A DNA stretch of 26,142 nucleotides, from contig BDIP01000158.1 in NCBI GenBank assembly GCA_003568945.1, positions 1 to 26,142 of the forward strand, in the 5' to 3' direction. The position numbers and the translations under genes are program-made. The notes beneath the pieces are model-generated. The model did not search any database. It worked only from the letters and a program-made list of their open reading frames with translations, and was not told the origin of the DNA. This stretch comes from Kipferlia bialata (taxonomy: Eukaryota; Fornicata). Below, piece by piece: positions 1 to 9,157 of the stretch (the stretch's first letter is position 1; the number at the start of each line of letters is the position of its first letter).

Positions 1-34
<34 letters not shown>

Positions 35-54
35 GAGAGAGAGAGAGAGAGAGA
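1..54. repeat. Poly-G run followed by GA microsatellite
   Basis: Positions 1-33 are uninterrupted G, followed by (GA)n to about 54. The run sits exactly at the window edge, so its true length is unknown. It may be a genuine homopolymer (other G runs occur at 4066, 17281 and 17508) or an assembly edge. No telomere unit is visible. Confidence 0.9.
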
Positions 55-560
55 TTGGGGGGCGTTGTCGCTTGAGCAATGAGCAACCACGCTTTGTATG
101 AATCCACGTATTATACACATGATATCTATGCAAACACTTGGGTATGCCTTCTCTCCCTCCCTTGAATTCATATACCTTGGCGTATATGCTGACTGACTCT
201 CACATTAAGTGGTATAAAGACCCATATAGTACAACGCGTAACAGCATATACATTGACATACCTCATAGTCCTGCCAGGTGCTGGGTAGAGAGAGAGAGAC
301 GATTCAAGGACACATTCCCAGATGACTGTTTTAGGATCTAGACCCTCAATACTAACCAAAACCATAGTGAAGGACCTCACAGCAGATAGCCGCCAAAAAC
401 ATAGATTCTCCCAGCAGTGTCTCTCATTGGCAACACGTCTATACTATTCATATTTTAGGGACACCCTATAAAATAACTGGTCTCTTAGATCTATCTGTCC
501 AGCACCCCAAGAAAACATCTTGGCCAACATAACACACTATGGCACTACTTGACAAGTAGT
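55..560. other. Intergenic DNA with no supported gene
   Basis: About 500 bases between the G/GA tract and the end of the first gene. Only short open frames without domain content or convincing exon structure are present. I see no tRNA or other RNA gene here. The last 20 bases form the left half of the inverted repeat described at the stop codon of the first gene. Confidence 0.6.
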
Positions 561-570
561 CTACTTGTCA
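550..570. terminator. Perfect 10-bp inverted repeat over the stop codon of the first gene
   Basis: TGACAAGTAG, one spacer base, then CTACTTGTCA. On the minus strand the second arm contains the last codons and the TAG of the 893-aa gene, so the mRNA would fold into a tight stem at its stop codon. A role in 3'-end formation or mRNA stability is inference; similar stems were not found at the other stop codons. Confidence 0.45.
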
Positions 571-3563
571 CACAACATGGCGTGGGCTGACACGTGACTT
601 ATGCACTCTCTGAGGTCGACAAGGTAGGGCAGTGCGTCATCGCCCAGGGCTAGTACCATATCCCCAGCCATGGGGACTAGTCTGTGGGGGAGGTCGTCTG
701 GGACGTTGTCTGGCCTCCACCACACACCACTAACGGGGTCGTGCACGGTGAGTGGGTTTGAGCCCTGCCTATGTGCCTTCAGATCACACCTGCTGAGACT
801 GACATCGCCCTGATGTCTGTCTGTCTGGACAGGGGTTACTCTGAGGGCCCTATCCAGAAGTAATGCTTTAACACCTCCATCACTGTCGTAGTTGATAGTG
901 ATCGAGCCGTCCTTGTACCCAATCCTGGTTGAGGAGTGGCCTTCAACCATATCCCGACTCCCACCCAGAGCCTCTGTTGCACAGTGCCATCTGTACCCAT
1001 CAGCCACATCACACAGCCAGACACCCAGTATGGCCTCGGTGCCACTGCTGACAATGACACACAGGCACCCATGCAGTGTCTCGGTCAGTGTTGTTACATG
1101 GCCATGCACCCTAGGGCCCTGGTGTTCCGTCCACTCACCAGTGGATAGATCTAAGGATAGGACAGAGATGACATCAATGTCTGTGGTCGGCACGAAGTAC
1201 ACCATACCACCCACAACTATGGGTTTCAGTCCCTTGGCTCTGGGGTGGGGTTGGATAGGGTCCCAGAAGTGGTCTATGTGCCCTGTGTACTCATCTGTTG
1301 AGTGGCGCCACACCCCACACTCAAGAACGTCACGGATCTCTGTGGAAAAGGGGGTCTGCATATAGGGACTCCTGTCGCTCTGGAGAGAGGCATCGTGGCC
1401 CCTGCCAATGTGATCAAGCTGATTAGCAGATGACCGGCTATTAATATGGAACAATCTGGTGCACCGCCTGTTTAGCACAGCAAGATCAGGCTTTGTGACC
1501 TTAGAGTTCTCCCATAGGCCTGAACAAAAGGTCTGATATCAATCCACATAGTTTCCAAGAGTATTCAATGTAAAGAGACAGTGGATAGTGGTATGTGACT
1601 CAAGTAAACCTCGCTAACCTATACAATAGAGCATATACCTCTGTTGGTGACACTGGGACCATATGACTCCAACCTCTCACTAGCACCTTGCTGCTAATTC
1701 CTGTAAGTGAGGAAACATAGACAATAGTTACCATCAGACCAACTTTCCTGGGACTGCCATGTACATCCGGTACGGGGTATAGATTGCGCCTGACACAAGT
1801 GGGTGGAATCCATTCGGATCGTAGAAAGAAGCACAGGCAACGTGTTCCTCTTTGCACTGCTCGTCAGAGAGCAAAGCTGCACGGATGATACATGCGAGGG
1901 GCCGGGGCAGTGACGGCGGGAGGAGGACTTGCAGCCTGGAGCCTGTCAGGGCACTAAAAGACACGCTGTGCAGAAGGGACAGCAGAAAGGCCATACCCTT
2001 CCCTTTAGTGTCTAGGCTGAGGTGGGTGAGGTCCAGGACACAGGCTGGTGAGTGTGAGAGGCGGCTCACTAGGCCTCGGGCCAGTGCCCTCCAGAGGGGA
2101 ATGGAGAGAGGGGCCCTTGCAGCTGCGGTAATAACCACCGATAGATACTCCTGTGGTACATCAATAGAGAAGCTGGATATGGGACGCCCGGGGTATATCT
2201 CAGAGGCGACCTCGCAGATGGTGTTAACCGCTGCTATACTAGGGACAGGGATAGTCCTCTTATCACTACATGCAAGAACCAGGCTAGCCACATGGCATGA
2301 CCAGTCGTGCTCATACACTTCAGTGATCTGTGACACATCGCCAGTAGTGCCAACACATATTGCAGCCACTGTGGCGTCTCTACTCACGATATGCGCCCAC
2401 TGGCGGAGGAGGCCTTCGCACTCGTCCCAGTCCTCACCCGGTACACTGGCACCAAGACCACACAGCCCAGCCACCCTCTCAATGCCTGTGAGTGTCTCTG
2501 TCACTACGGACAGTGCCTGAGCTGACATAGGGGTGAGAGAAAGGGCGCGGCACAGTCTGAAGGCAACATTGGATGGGGCGGTGTTCAACTGCCTGGTGGT
2601 AAGGTGCTGCAACAGGAGGACGAGAGTGATACTGGGCCATACCATATAGACTGTAATAAACCACTTACCTCAGAATCAACATGGCAAATGACACACGTAC
2701 ACCACACATAACTCTATGCCATGTCATAACTGTATAGTGACACATTGAACAAGTGTTGTAGATGTATGTACACACCTAGCAGTCTGGCGTAGGTACCCCA
2801 GCATCTCTAGCATGACGCTGGGTGGGATGGATATCTTGCTCACCCGCACGCGTCCACTTCGGGTAAGTGCCCTGACAAAGAGAGTGTCGACGTCCCACAG
2901 CAGTAGGGAGTCGGGAACACCACTTAGGTCACACTGCATGTCCCGCCCATCACTCCTGACCAGCGGCCACTTGGACTTCACCCCACCTTGCCCCTTCTGC
3001 CCTGGCACCCTTGCATCACACATACACACACAGAGCCCCGACCCACCACTTTCATCCACTATCCTCAGTGTATATGGACCAACTTGCAGTCCGCTGCTAC
3101 TATAATGGGATTCTCTGCCTGTGTGGTTATTCACCATTGGACGCAAAGGTCCGTTATACTCCTCAAAGTGCAGAGAAGGGGACATTCGAACCCGTTGTCT
3201 TCTCTCAACCTCCTGTCCCCCCCTCTCTCCTATAGTAGAGGGGCCAGATTCAGTCTGCCCTCGCTCGAAGGATCCCCCTCTCTGCCACTCCAGACAGACA
3301 AGATCCTCTCCCTCACACACACCGTATGCATTGAAGGGAAGGAGAGCCAGTCTTGGGGGATAGGGCACGTGGGGCCCAGTCCCATCGAGGTGCAGGGCTG
3401 TGATACTGGTCATGGGAAACTCTACGGAAGACAGGAGGTGCATGATGGTACCCGGTGCCACACACACGACATCCAGGGGGAGTGACTCTGGTGGCATATC
3501 ACTCACATCCTCATAGGCCTGGGTGACGGTGAAGGCATTGTCGGCAGTAGGAGGGGAGGGCAT
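561..3563 (-). CDS. Hypothetical protein (~893 aa) with C-terminal beta-propeller-like region
   Basis: Four exons join in a consistent phase: 3563-2776, 2631-1765, 1693-1639 and 1532-561, giving about 893 codons from an ATG (MPSPPTADNAF...) to TAG. The first exon has a leucine/proline-rich N-terminus and alternating beta-type segments. The second is mostly helical, leucine/alanine-rich and cysteine-containing, and I do not recognise it. The third and fourth hold short hydrophobic strands ending in W and G (GWSHMVPV, LSLDLSTGEW, VWLCDVADGYRWH), typical of kelch-like propeller blades. The gene could instead be two or three tandem genes, because each long exon is also a free-standing frame; phase continuity across all three junctions favours one. 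The donor at 1765 (AT|GTACAT) and acceptor at 1693 are the least certain. Two long plus-strand frames here are antisense shadows. No function can be assigned. Confidence 0.65.
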
Positions 3564-3684
3564 GAGGGGGGGGGTTGGATATCCACCCGTTAGATAGATA
3601 CTCTGGAGAGTGAGTCAACATGCATCAAGAGATGGAACAGTGATGCAAAATCTTATTGAGTGGACTCTTAACAGCTCGAAGTAG
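3564..3684. other. Short upstream region of the first gene
   Basis: About 120 bases between the ATG of the minus-strand gene and the orphan plus-strand exon. It contains a short G run next to the ATG and several ATGs on the plus strand that do not open into the following exon. A promoter is expected here, but no motif is recognisable. Confidence 0.4.
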
Positions 3685-3936
3685 AAGAACGGAGACGGGG
3701 GGAGCGCCCTGCTTGAGTTCATCATGGCCATCATCGATGCCCACCTCGTGGACCTCAGGTGTGCACCCATGGATATATATATATATGTGTGTATATGTAT
3801 GTGTGTTGACATTGTCCTCCTGACCTCTAGGAAGCTGCACGGTGCCGACACGTTCCCCGCCTTTGCCAGCCTCAGGTCCATCCTCAAGGTGGAGATTGAG
3901 AGGTACAGGAACACAGACTCAGAGGCCAGGGGAAAG
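3685..3936 (+). pseudogene. Orphan exon pair of an unrecognised protein (gene fragment)
   Basis: Two good exons, 3685-3758 and 3831-3936, are joined by a GT-AG intron in matching phase. They encode about 60 residues of amphipathic helix, including LLEFIMAIIDAHLVDLR, then KLHGADTFPAFASLRSILK and VEIERYRNTDSEARGK. The reading is strong, but no start codon opens into the first exon and no convincing exon follows the second within 700 bases. The downstream sequence instead holds a repeat of the exon end and then the C/G homopolymer. The piece may be a relic or duplicated piece of a larger gene, or the gene may be interrupted by the homopolymer. I do not recognise the family. It is absent from the kinesin gene in this window, although it shares that gene's habit of duplicated exon edges. 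Confidence 0.45.
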
Positions 3937-3976
3937 GTATGGATATGGGTGTATAGTATCTATATACACAGGATAT

Positions 3977-4020
3977 CCGAGACTCGGAGGCCAGGGGCAA
4001 GGTATGGCGGATGGGTATAG
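3977..4020 (+). repeat. 3' exon-edge echo of the orphan exon
   Basis: The last seven codons of the preceding exon (D S E A R G K) recur at 3981-4001, again followed by GTATGG and a shared intron start (ATGGGT...TATAGTA). The two codon differences, Ser TCA/TCG and Gly GGA/GGC, are both third-position and synonymous. Confidence 0.85.
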
Positions 4021-4030
4021 TAGGTGTATA

Positions 4031-4083
4031 TGACCCCCCCCCCCCCCCCCCCCCCCCCCTCCCCCGGGGGGGGGGGGGGGTCA
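4031..4083. repeat. C-run/G-run inverted repeat
   Basis: TGA followed by 26 C, one T, 5 C, 15 G and TCA. The ends are reverse complements, so the stretch can form a long GC hairpin, and each strand also has G-quadruplex or i-motif potential. It lies between the orphan exons and the next gene and may be a weak assembly point. Confidence 0.85.
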
Positions 4084-4711
4084 GTGATTAACATGATATA
4101 ATAACACAGGCAGGTGTGATTCCATCTACCGGGCAGATATGGGGAAGAGTGAGGGTGTTGAAGCATCAGTAATAGAAGTGCGACTGGGCACTCTAGATAT
4201 GCCACCAAGATGTGCTCTAATAAGGCTCTCAAGTAAACTATACCATACAACTATGTACAAAGAATAATTCACTTCCCACTTAGAACACTATACTCAAGGG
4301 GGAAGCACTATGGGTCCTCACAGATGAATTACAATAATGGATTCAGGTATACAAATATTCCCGAATCTCGACTCACGCGCAGTCACTCCTCAAAAATTCA
4401 CACCATCACATACCATATTGCGTAATGCTAAGCGTGGGGTGCGTTTGTGACTGGGGAAATGGGCAGGGAGTGACAGAGGAGTGTGCTCAAGGGGGTCACT
4501 GGCAATGCACTGCACCCTCAAGTGTTTGTGTTTCTTCCGATATCAGATGTGATATAGATGTCTCTCTCTCTTCTTTCTGTTCATCATGCCCCACAATCCA
4601 GACGTGGAGTACTGGAAGGGAGATATGGGGTTAGTAGAATGGTACACTCTTGTGTGAGTTAGAGAGAGTTATGAGGGGAGTCTATGGTGCTACGATACTG
4701 ATTCTGACACT
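4084..4711. other. Intergenic DNA upstream of the propeller gene
   Basis: About 630 bases with no supported gene. A short frame beginning at 4587 (MPHNPDVEYW) resembles a coding start, but it does not join in phase to the first exon of the downstream gene, which has its own good ATG. TC-rich stretches lie near 4560 and 4725. Confidence 0.4.
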
Positions 4712-6906
4712 ATGAGTGACCTCTCCCTCTACTCTCTCGACTCCCAGTACCTGTATAGCCATGACCCCAGGTACCACTCCCATACTGTTCTTCCCTTTCC
4801 AGAAGAGTGGGGTGTCGAAGTGACAGAGGTCAGTTCAACAATCTTACATTCATTCTCAGTCATCTCTCATCATTGTCTCACCCTCTAGTTCTGTATGCGG
4901 CCAGATCACAAGTCGGCCTTATTGGCCTTGGGAACTCGAGACGTATACCTCTGGGACTTCAGCGGTACGTGCACAGTGAACACATTGCCCCTCTTACCAG
5001 TATCGAATGAAAAGTGTATGTGTGTGTATTGTGTGCTTCGTTTGAACGTGATGCTCTCTCCTATGACCAATTAGGAGATGGGACTTTAAAGCGCCATATT
5101 GAGGGTTGCAGAAAGGCTCGGTTCGCATCTAGGATCAGCGTACTCCCAGATGGCTCCTTCTGGGTATGACTCTTCCGCTATATAGATATAGTTATTTGCT
5201 TGTTCATCTACACTAGTCAATGAAAGGACCTATCGTTTGTGTTTCACTATGAGGTCTCACCGAGTCCGTGAGCGCTAGATAAATAGTATCCATATGATTC
5301 TGCTCTTGGTTGTAACTGTCAGGTAGCCTATGAGAACTGGGAATGCTCCGACGTGGGATATGTGGGACTGTATGCCCCAGATGGAACCCCAGTGTTTAGG
5401 TGTGCTTCATAGCTTCTATTGAATGCCAACGTCATGGTCTCATCTCAGAAAGAAGAGGACCAAGTCTGTTGCTCAGTTGATGGGTACCCCCCGCTCTATG
5501 GTGGTCACTGACTGTGGGGATGCCATAGTAGCCACCAGTGCCAATGGGAGGGGGTGGCTGGATATCACACGGATTAGCAGGAGGAAGGGGAAGGAACGCT
5601 AGTACATGCATATATCTTTATGTGTCGCTCTCACGCTCAAGCAATACCAATCACCTGAACGCATATTTGAGTACCTAACCATTAGGAAGTGTGGCGCATC
5701 ACCCCTCCCGAGCCCAGTCTATACAGAGGCTGCAGCGTAGGTAGCGGGATCGGGTTCTCTTATTCTCATTCATTGTGTCATTTATCAGTATCTAAACATG
5801 GTGTGACCATTGAATATCCTCCCTTCTATGAATCCATCAGATGGTGTGATACTATTGACACTTCCAGGTTCCATGGTGCTACGAGGTGACGAGTTGTACA
5901 CGTACTACAACCCAGGTGAGCTATGATATATGTAAGTGTATTCATACCATTGTATCAGATTCGGCATATGTGTAGCTATGTTATACTTGTATTATGGTAC
6001 TGACCCAGCATATGGGGTGCCCTCTCCCAGGATGCTTGTCTTTAGTGCCACGACTGGTGAACATCTGCACACAGCTCTAATCAGAGAGATGCCCAGGCAG
6101 TATCGGTTTGATGTGAGTTAAGCGTTAACATGTATCGTGTACGATTGGCAGTGATGATAGGTCTCTCTATATTTGAGTGGGTCACTAACACCCTAGTGAC
6201 TAGCTAGTACTACAATCGCTGGTACAATTGCCCTACCTCTCATTCACCAGACCCTCTTCACCCATGCCTTTGTATCGGAGGGACACATGGTGATGGGGAC
6301 ATCAAACCACGGGTGGGTGACTAACGTGTAATGAGTCAGGACTCTTTCAATTATGACTACATACATTTCCTGTGAATGACTATTCATTCGTGTGATAAAT
6401 AACACACAAGTACCATCCTCCATACCAGAGCCTGTATGCACTATTTAATGCCCCCGCTTATCTAACGTATCCCACCCTCACCATCCAGCTCTCCTGACAG
6501 TGACCCAACTGCGGCAGTAGCAGTGCTGCTAGATGCTGTGACAGAGGCCTCTCTCGTGCCCATTAACAGAAGTGTGTCAGTTTACGAGCCAACGCCCAAG
6601 CTCATGCAGGTACGGACTCACTGGTTCCTTACTTGGGTTCTATAATTAGCACTATCCTATGTCTACTACCTGACTCTCCATATCCCTTCTCACCGCCTAG
6701 GGTGTGCGGCTGGTTGGCATGGGGGTTGACCCTGAGGGCAAGGTGTACGTGGCACAGTCGGGATATGGTGAGTGGCTCCATTGAGTTATGTGTCTAGAGG
6801 ATCTACGCACACTGCTGTATCTGAATATGCTAATTGACAAACAGGTGTCATATATTACGACCAGATGCGACTCGAGTCCGCAGACACTACAACACAATCA
6901 GAGTAA
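4712..6906 (+). CDS. Multi-exon beta-propeller (NHL/WD-like) protein
   Basis: Twelve exons: 4712-4828, 4889-4964, 5075-5163, 5323-5399, 5449-5602 (or 5599), 5686-5740, 5868-5915, 6009-6112, 6251-6312, 6489-6609, 6701-6767 and 6845-6906. They encode about 342 aa from MSDLSLYSLDSQYLYSHD to TTTQSE-stop. All junctions agree in phase except exon 5 to 6, where exon 5 runs into an in-frame TAG at 5600-5602 right at the expected donor. The protein is built of propeller-like blades: ALLALGTRDVYLWDFSG, ISVLPDGSFW, VGYVGLYAPDGTPVF, GVDPEGKVYVAQSGYG. The last resembles NHL repeats, which usually mediate protein or RNA binding. The gene could be two adjacent genes or carry one unusual splice site. It converges with the dehydrogenase, with only 37 bases between the stop codons. 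Confidence 0.75.
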
Positions 6907-6943
6907 CTAGCGTCTTGGGAACCTCGGTGGAATAGCAGTCACT

Positions 6944-8955
6944 TCACTGGATACTCTTCAGGTATGCCTCTCCCAGGGTGTCTGCGGCCATGACTGCCTG
7001 TGCCACAACCTCCTGCGTGTCAGAGAGGACAAGGAAGATCATTAAATCAGAGGGTACTCGAGGGTGCCTCAAGTAAATGTGAATGATAAGAGCGTGACAG
7101 TGACTGATACAATGATTCATAAGATCATTAAATCAGACATCTACCGAGTCGATTGTGTCACATCATGAAAGTGTGTAAGAGGATCGATACTGGTAGAGAA
7201 TATGAGAGATTCACCTCTGTGACCGTGAACGGCATGTTGTGTATGGTTAGCCCTGGGGAGCAGGCGGCCTTTGCAAGTGCCTGGGTCAGCTGCCGAGAGA
7301 CTAGAAAGTATCTGACAGAAATCAAGTATACACCCATACCGGCAGCTTCGTAGTCCGGAACTCGTCGGAGTGTGAGTCGATTCCCAGCTGGCCGAGAGTG
7401 ACTGGCAGACCCACAGAGCAACAGAACGCATGGACCAAATGTGAGAGAGGGGGAAGCACGAATAGATTAGGTACTAACAGTGCATTCTATACCTGCTGGA
7501 TGACCTCTTGGGGGGAGTCCTGCATCAGAAGCTGGGCACACACACCAAAGGCCACCTTCTCGCCATGGTAGTAGTCGTGGGACTCAGGGCAGACAGCAAG
7601 ACCATTCTGAATGTCGTGTGCAGCTGCAACACCTAGGGTGAGGGAAAACATATATATATATATATAGTGAATCGCTGACTGTCAATGCCTTTCCCTACCA
7701 ATACTTTTCAATTAAGTAACATATATACCACTGCTCTCGGCCCCTACTCCAGACAGGAGTGTGTTGGCCTCCACCACATGGTCCAGGGCCGGACCGGTGG
7801 TATTGGCATCAGACAGGTGCTTGGCAGCCACGCCATACTGTGTGAGAGTATTACATTTACCATGTGAAAAGGTGACGTACCTCAAAGAGAGTGTCTCTGC
7901 AGAGCTTGGCGAGGCACCGTGCTGCAAGGGAGGACATGCCGCTGTGGCAGTTCTTGGAGCGCGATGTGCAGCAGGCCTCTGCCTAGAGTGAGCCAGTGAT
8001 AGAGTCTCTAATAGAGACACATATAATGATAGACATATCAACGTTCTATGTTGAAGCTTGACAAACCTCGTAGTATGTGGCGAGAGCGTCACCCATACCA
8101 GCAACAAGGAAGCGAGTCGGGGTCTTGCAGATCACCTGTGATCAAGACACAAAGGGTAATACTCACAGAAAGAAGGTGTAAATGACCATGACAAACAGGT
8201 TATTAGACACTTGTACAAGTTCTTTGGAACTGCACTTACCTGTGTGTCCACCAGGACCAGGTTGGGGCTGGCCGGGAAGAACTCGTACTTGGCAAGATCC
8301 CCTGGATGAGAGCCAGATTTAGTGACCAATAGTCACCTAGATATCGACGGTACAGAGCTTGTGTCTCCCTGTCCATGTCTCACCTGTATCTGTGTATATC
8401 ACCGACAGAGCAGTGCAGGGTGCGTCACTGGACGCAATGGTGGGTATGATGACAACAGGTAGCTCCATCAGATTGGCAAGGACCTAATGGGTCAGTAATA
8501 CTCGGCATAAGACTCTAGCGGAAATACACTTCCAGACACACCGTGTTAGTACCTTGGCGGTATCCATGGACTTGCCTCCCCCTACCCCTACTATGACAGT
8601 GGCCCCTGCTGCCGTAGCAAGGGTCTGCAGTCTTGACACCTCCGACAGGCAGCACTCTCCAGCGAAGAGTTCGAAGGTGAGGTGGACGTTGGCCTCTCCA
8701 CAGGAGGCGACTAGGGCGTCATGCACACTGGCAGTCCCCCTCTTGCCACCGAGACAGAATGCGTTGTTGCCCAGCTTGGCAATGTGTATGCCTGATTAGT
8801 AAGTGGGGTAATTGTACACTGTGATACGGACACATAGATCTGCAGTGGATGGACTAGCCACACTTCCATGCACTATACCACGCACCTGCCTCCCTGACGC
8901 ACCCTGCCCCCTGGATGTATCTGGAGGGGGCACCCGTGATGGCAGCCTGGCTCAT
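6944..8955 (-). CDS. gldA: Glycerol dehydrogenase (GldA, iron-containing alcohol dehydrogenase superfamily)
   Basis: Eleven exons: 8955-8886, 8791-8553, 8483-8384, 8301-8240, 8135-8067, 7982-7881, 7837-7729, 7632-7493, 7435-7340, 7289-7215 and 7012-6944. They give 376 aa, close to the usual 365-370. The family catalyses NAD-dependent oxidation of glycerol to dihydroxyacetone, or the reverse, in the cytosol. Visible landmarks: SRYIQGAG at the N-terminus; the nucleotide loop [13 protein letters not shown] (residues 91-103); [19 protein letters not shown]; metal ligands Asp173 ([12 protein letters not shown]), His256 (AAAHDIQNG) and His273 ([10 protein letters not shown]); [15 protein letters not shown]; and the C-terminal IHNMPFTVT. 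All ligands are intact, so the enzyme is probably active. Sequence order matches bacterial GldA closely, suggesting old acquisition from bacteria followed by gain of ten introns. Exon 9 appears to use a TG rather than AG acceptor. No signal peptide is seen. Confidence 0.93.
7013..7214 (-). repeat. 17-bp direct repeat inside the last gldA intron
   Basis: AAGATCATTAAATCAGA (plus strand) occurs at 7035-7051 and 7121-7137. On the coding strand the second copy ends about 22 bases before the acceptor, where a branch site is expected, so the intron's 3' signal region has been duplicated. At 202 bases this intron is longer than most others in the gene. Confidence 0.8.
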
Positions 8956-9157
8956 GTGCTAGTGACCACTCTCTGTAGAAGAGGCGTCTAGAAGAGAACA
9001 TCTCTCTTTCAAGATGATACTGTTAAGCTAGAGGCCCTCTAGCCTAGAGGGTCTAAACAGTGGGCACTGTTGAGACAGTTGGATTCAGATTGAGGGTATC
9101 TGGAGGTCTGATGGGTTCGAAGAGACAATAACACATTCTCTATCAGGGTTGGTTCAG
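8956..9157. promoter_or_regulatory. Divergent promoter region with palindrome
   Basis: About 200 bases separate the gldA ATG from the earliest good ATG of the membrane-protein gene. Near its centre, CCCTCTAGCCTAGAGGG (9035-9051) is a perfect 8-bp inverted repeat with a one-base loop, and a third CTAGAGG unit precedes it at 9028. A TC-rich stretch lies at 9000. The frame of the downstream gene stays open back to 9074, so its true start could lie upstream of 9158. A shared regulator site is inference. Confidence 0.45.

Noticed and set aside
1-54. Poly-G/GA as a telomere
   Set aside because: No repeat unit of telomeric type is present, and other internal G runs show that homopolymers occur away from ends.
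892-1365. Plus-strand 157-codon open frame
   Set aside because: Antisense shadow of the propeller-like exon; no splice structure or domain.
1852-2520. Plus-strand 222-codon open frame
   Set aside because: It lies antisense to the second exon of the minus-strand gene. Its composition (arginine/serine-rich, no hydrophobic pattern) is that of a shadow frame.
3685-4020. Orphan exon as part of the kinesin or of the downstream propeller gene
   Set aside because: Its sequence matches no kinesin motif and its phase and position do not join to the propeller gene, which has its own ATG at 4712.
9108-9130. GGTTCGA resembling a tRNA T-loop
   Set aside because: No acceptor stem, anticodon arm or D-arm can be folded around it, and it lies in an open frame upstream of the membrane-protein gene.
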